A stretch of 40,444 bases of DNA from an uncultured Gemmiger sp. Lineage in GTDB: Bacteria; Bacillota; Clostridia; Oscillospirales; Ruminococcaceae. The translations under genes and the position numbers were made by a program. Below the pieces are notes generated by a model. It saw nothing but the letters and a program-made list of their open reading frames with translations, was not told the DNA's origin and searched no databases. The stretch is from assembly GCA_944388135.1 (NCBI GenBank), contig CALXHP010000075.1:1-40444 (forward strand), in the 5' to 3' direction. Positions 40,000 to 40,444 of the stretch are shown piece by piece. The stretch's first letter is position 1. The number at the start of each line of letters is the position of its first letter.

Positions 40000-40341
40000 T
40001 CAGACCAGCTCAATGATCGCCATCTCGGCAGCATCGCCGCGACGGGGGCCGATCTTGTAGATGCGGGTGTAGCCGCCGTTACGGTCGGCGTACTTGGGGC
40101 CGTACTCATCGATGACCTTCTTGGCGATATCTTCCTTGGTGATGTAGGAGAAAACCTGACGCTTTGCGTGCAGATCTTCCTGCTTACCGAGGGTGACCAT
40201 CTTCTCGGCCATGGAACGAACTTCCTTGGCGCGGGTAACGGTGGTCTCGATCTTGCCGTTCTCAAACAGATAGGTTACCATCGCACGCAGCATGGCGTTG
40301 CGGCTATCGGTGGTACGACCGAGTTTTCTGGTACCGGGCAT
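40000..40341 (-). CDS. rplQ: Ribosomal protein L17
   Basis: The 113-residue product is bL17 of the large ribosomal subunit. [36 protein letters not shown] is characteristic, as is the end, [21 protein letters not shown] precedes the ATG. It follows rpoA as in most bacteria and is the last gene of that operon. Confidence 0.97.
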   Translation of the reverse strand: MPGTRKLGRTTDSRNAMLRAMVTYLFENGKIETTVTRAKEVRSMAEKMVTLGKQEDLHAKRQVFSYITKEDIAKKVIDEYGPKYADRNGGYTRIYKIGPRRGDAAEMAIIELV

Positions 40342-40384
40342 TCCGTTTCACTCCTTATAGTTGGTATCCGCGTGTCGCGGGGGG

Positions 40385-40444
40385 TTAGTTTTCGTCGTCC
40401 TTGGTCAGAGAGAAACCAAGGCTGTCCAGCTTGGCCATGACTTC
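40385..40444 (-). CDS. rpoA: RNA polymerase alpha subunit, C-terminal end (partial)
   Basis: The last 19 residues, EVMAKLDSLGFSLTKDDEN and a TAA, match the end of the alpha subunit C-terminal domain. Its place just upstream of rplQ confirms the call. The rest lies outside the window. Confidence 0.85.
   Translation of the reverse strand, partial: EVMAKLDSLGFSLTKDDEN

Noticed and set aside
1-40444. CRISPR arrays and phage-defence clusters
   Set aside because: No regularly spaced repeats and no nuclease-helicase or toxin-antitoxin arrangement were seen.

Overview
The window looks like part of the chromosome of a GC-rich anaerobic gut Firmicute, most likely an Oscillospiraceae/Ruminococcaceae member of the Faecalibacterium-Gemmiger-Subdoligranulum type. 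This is inferred from the six-subunit Rnf complex in the clostridial order C-D-G-E-A-B, a flavodiiron protein, IreB, ThiT under a TPP riboswitch, AGGAGG-type ribosome binding sites, and protein sequences that read like that family. No database search was possible.

Region 1 (1-3900) is accessory DNA, probably one end of an integrative element. It has a divergent promoter region. The minus-strand operon encodes a small basic protein, a YqaJ-type exonuclease and a resolvase-like domain that lacks the nucleophilic serine. The plus-strand genes encode a YkgJ-type cysteine-cluster protein, a Cys-rich unknown and a small unknown. Both leaders carry intrinsic terminators with near-identical outer stems. 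The region stops at a tRNA-Val(CAC) gene whose 3' half mispairs with its 5' half, as expected if an integrating element supplied that 3' end.

Region 2 (4013-15831) is core metabolism: flavodiiron protein FprA, the rnfCDGEAB operon (ferredoxin:NAD+ oxidoreductase and ion pump), a 45-residue membrane protein, a PepV-like dipeptidase, an autoregulated PadR plus HAAS membrane-protein pair, two tRNA-Ser genes, a membrane protein with a C-terminal His/Cys module, and L-asparaginase.

Region 3 (16079-24321) holds a nifS-thiI-cinA-spoIID operon on the minus strand and a Fe-S aldo/keto reductase. NifS and ThiI work together in tRNA thiolation. The last gene is the most striking object in the window: a 1128-residue membrane protein that appears to combine a catalytically degenerate CinA-like domain inside the cell with a degenerate sortase-B-like domain and a SpoIID domain outside.

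Region 4 (24486-30597) holds proC-proB-proA (proline synthesis from glutamate), a secreted GH25 muramidase and a TPP-riboswitch-controlled thiT.

Region 5 (30919-34875) is amino-sugar use: an EIICB PTS permease, nagB and nagA, followed by ireB. Region 6 (34937-40444) is on the minus strand: murD, a GNAT acetyltransferase, a methionine-gamma-lyase family protein, a divergent PRPP synthetase, rplQ and the 3' end of rpoA.
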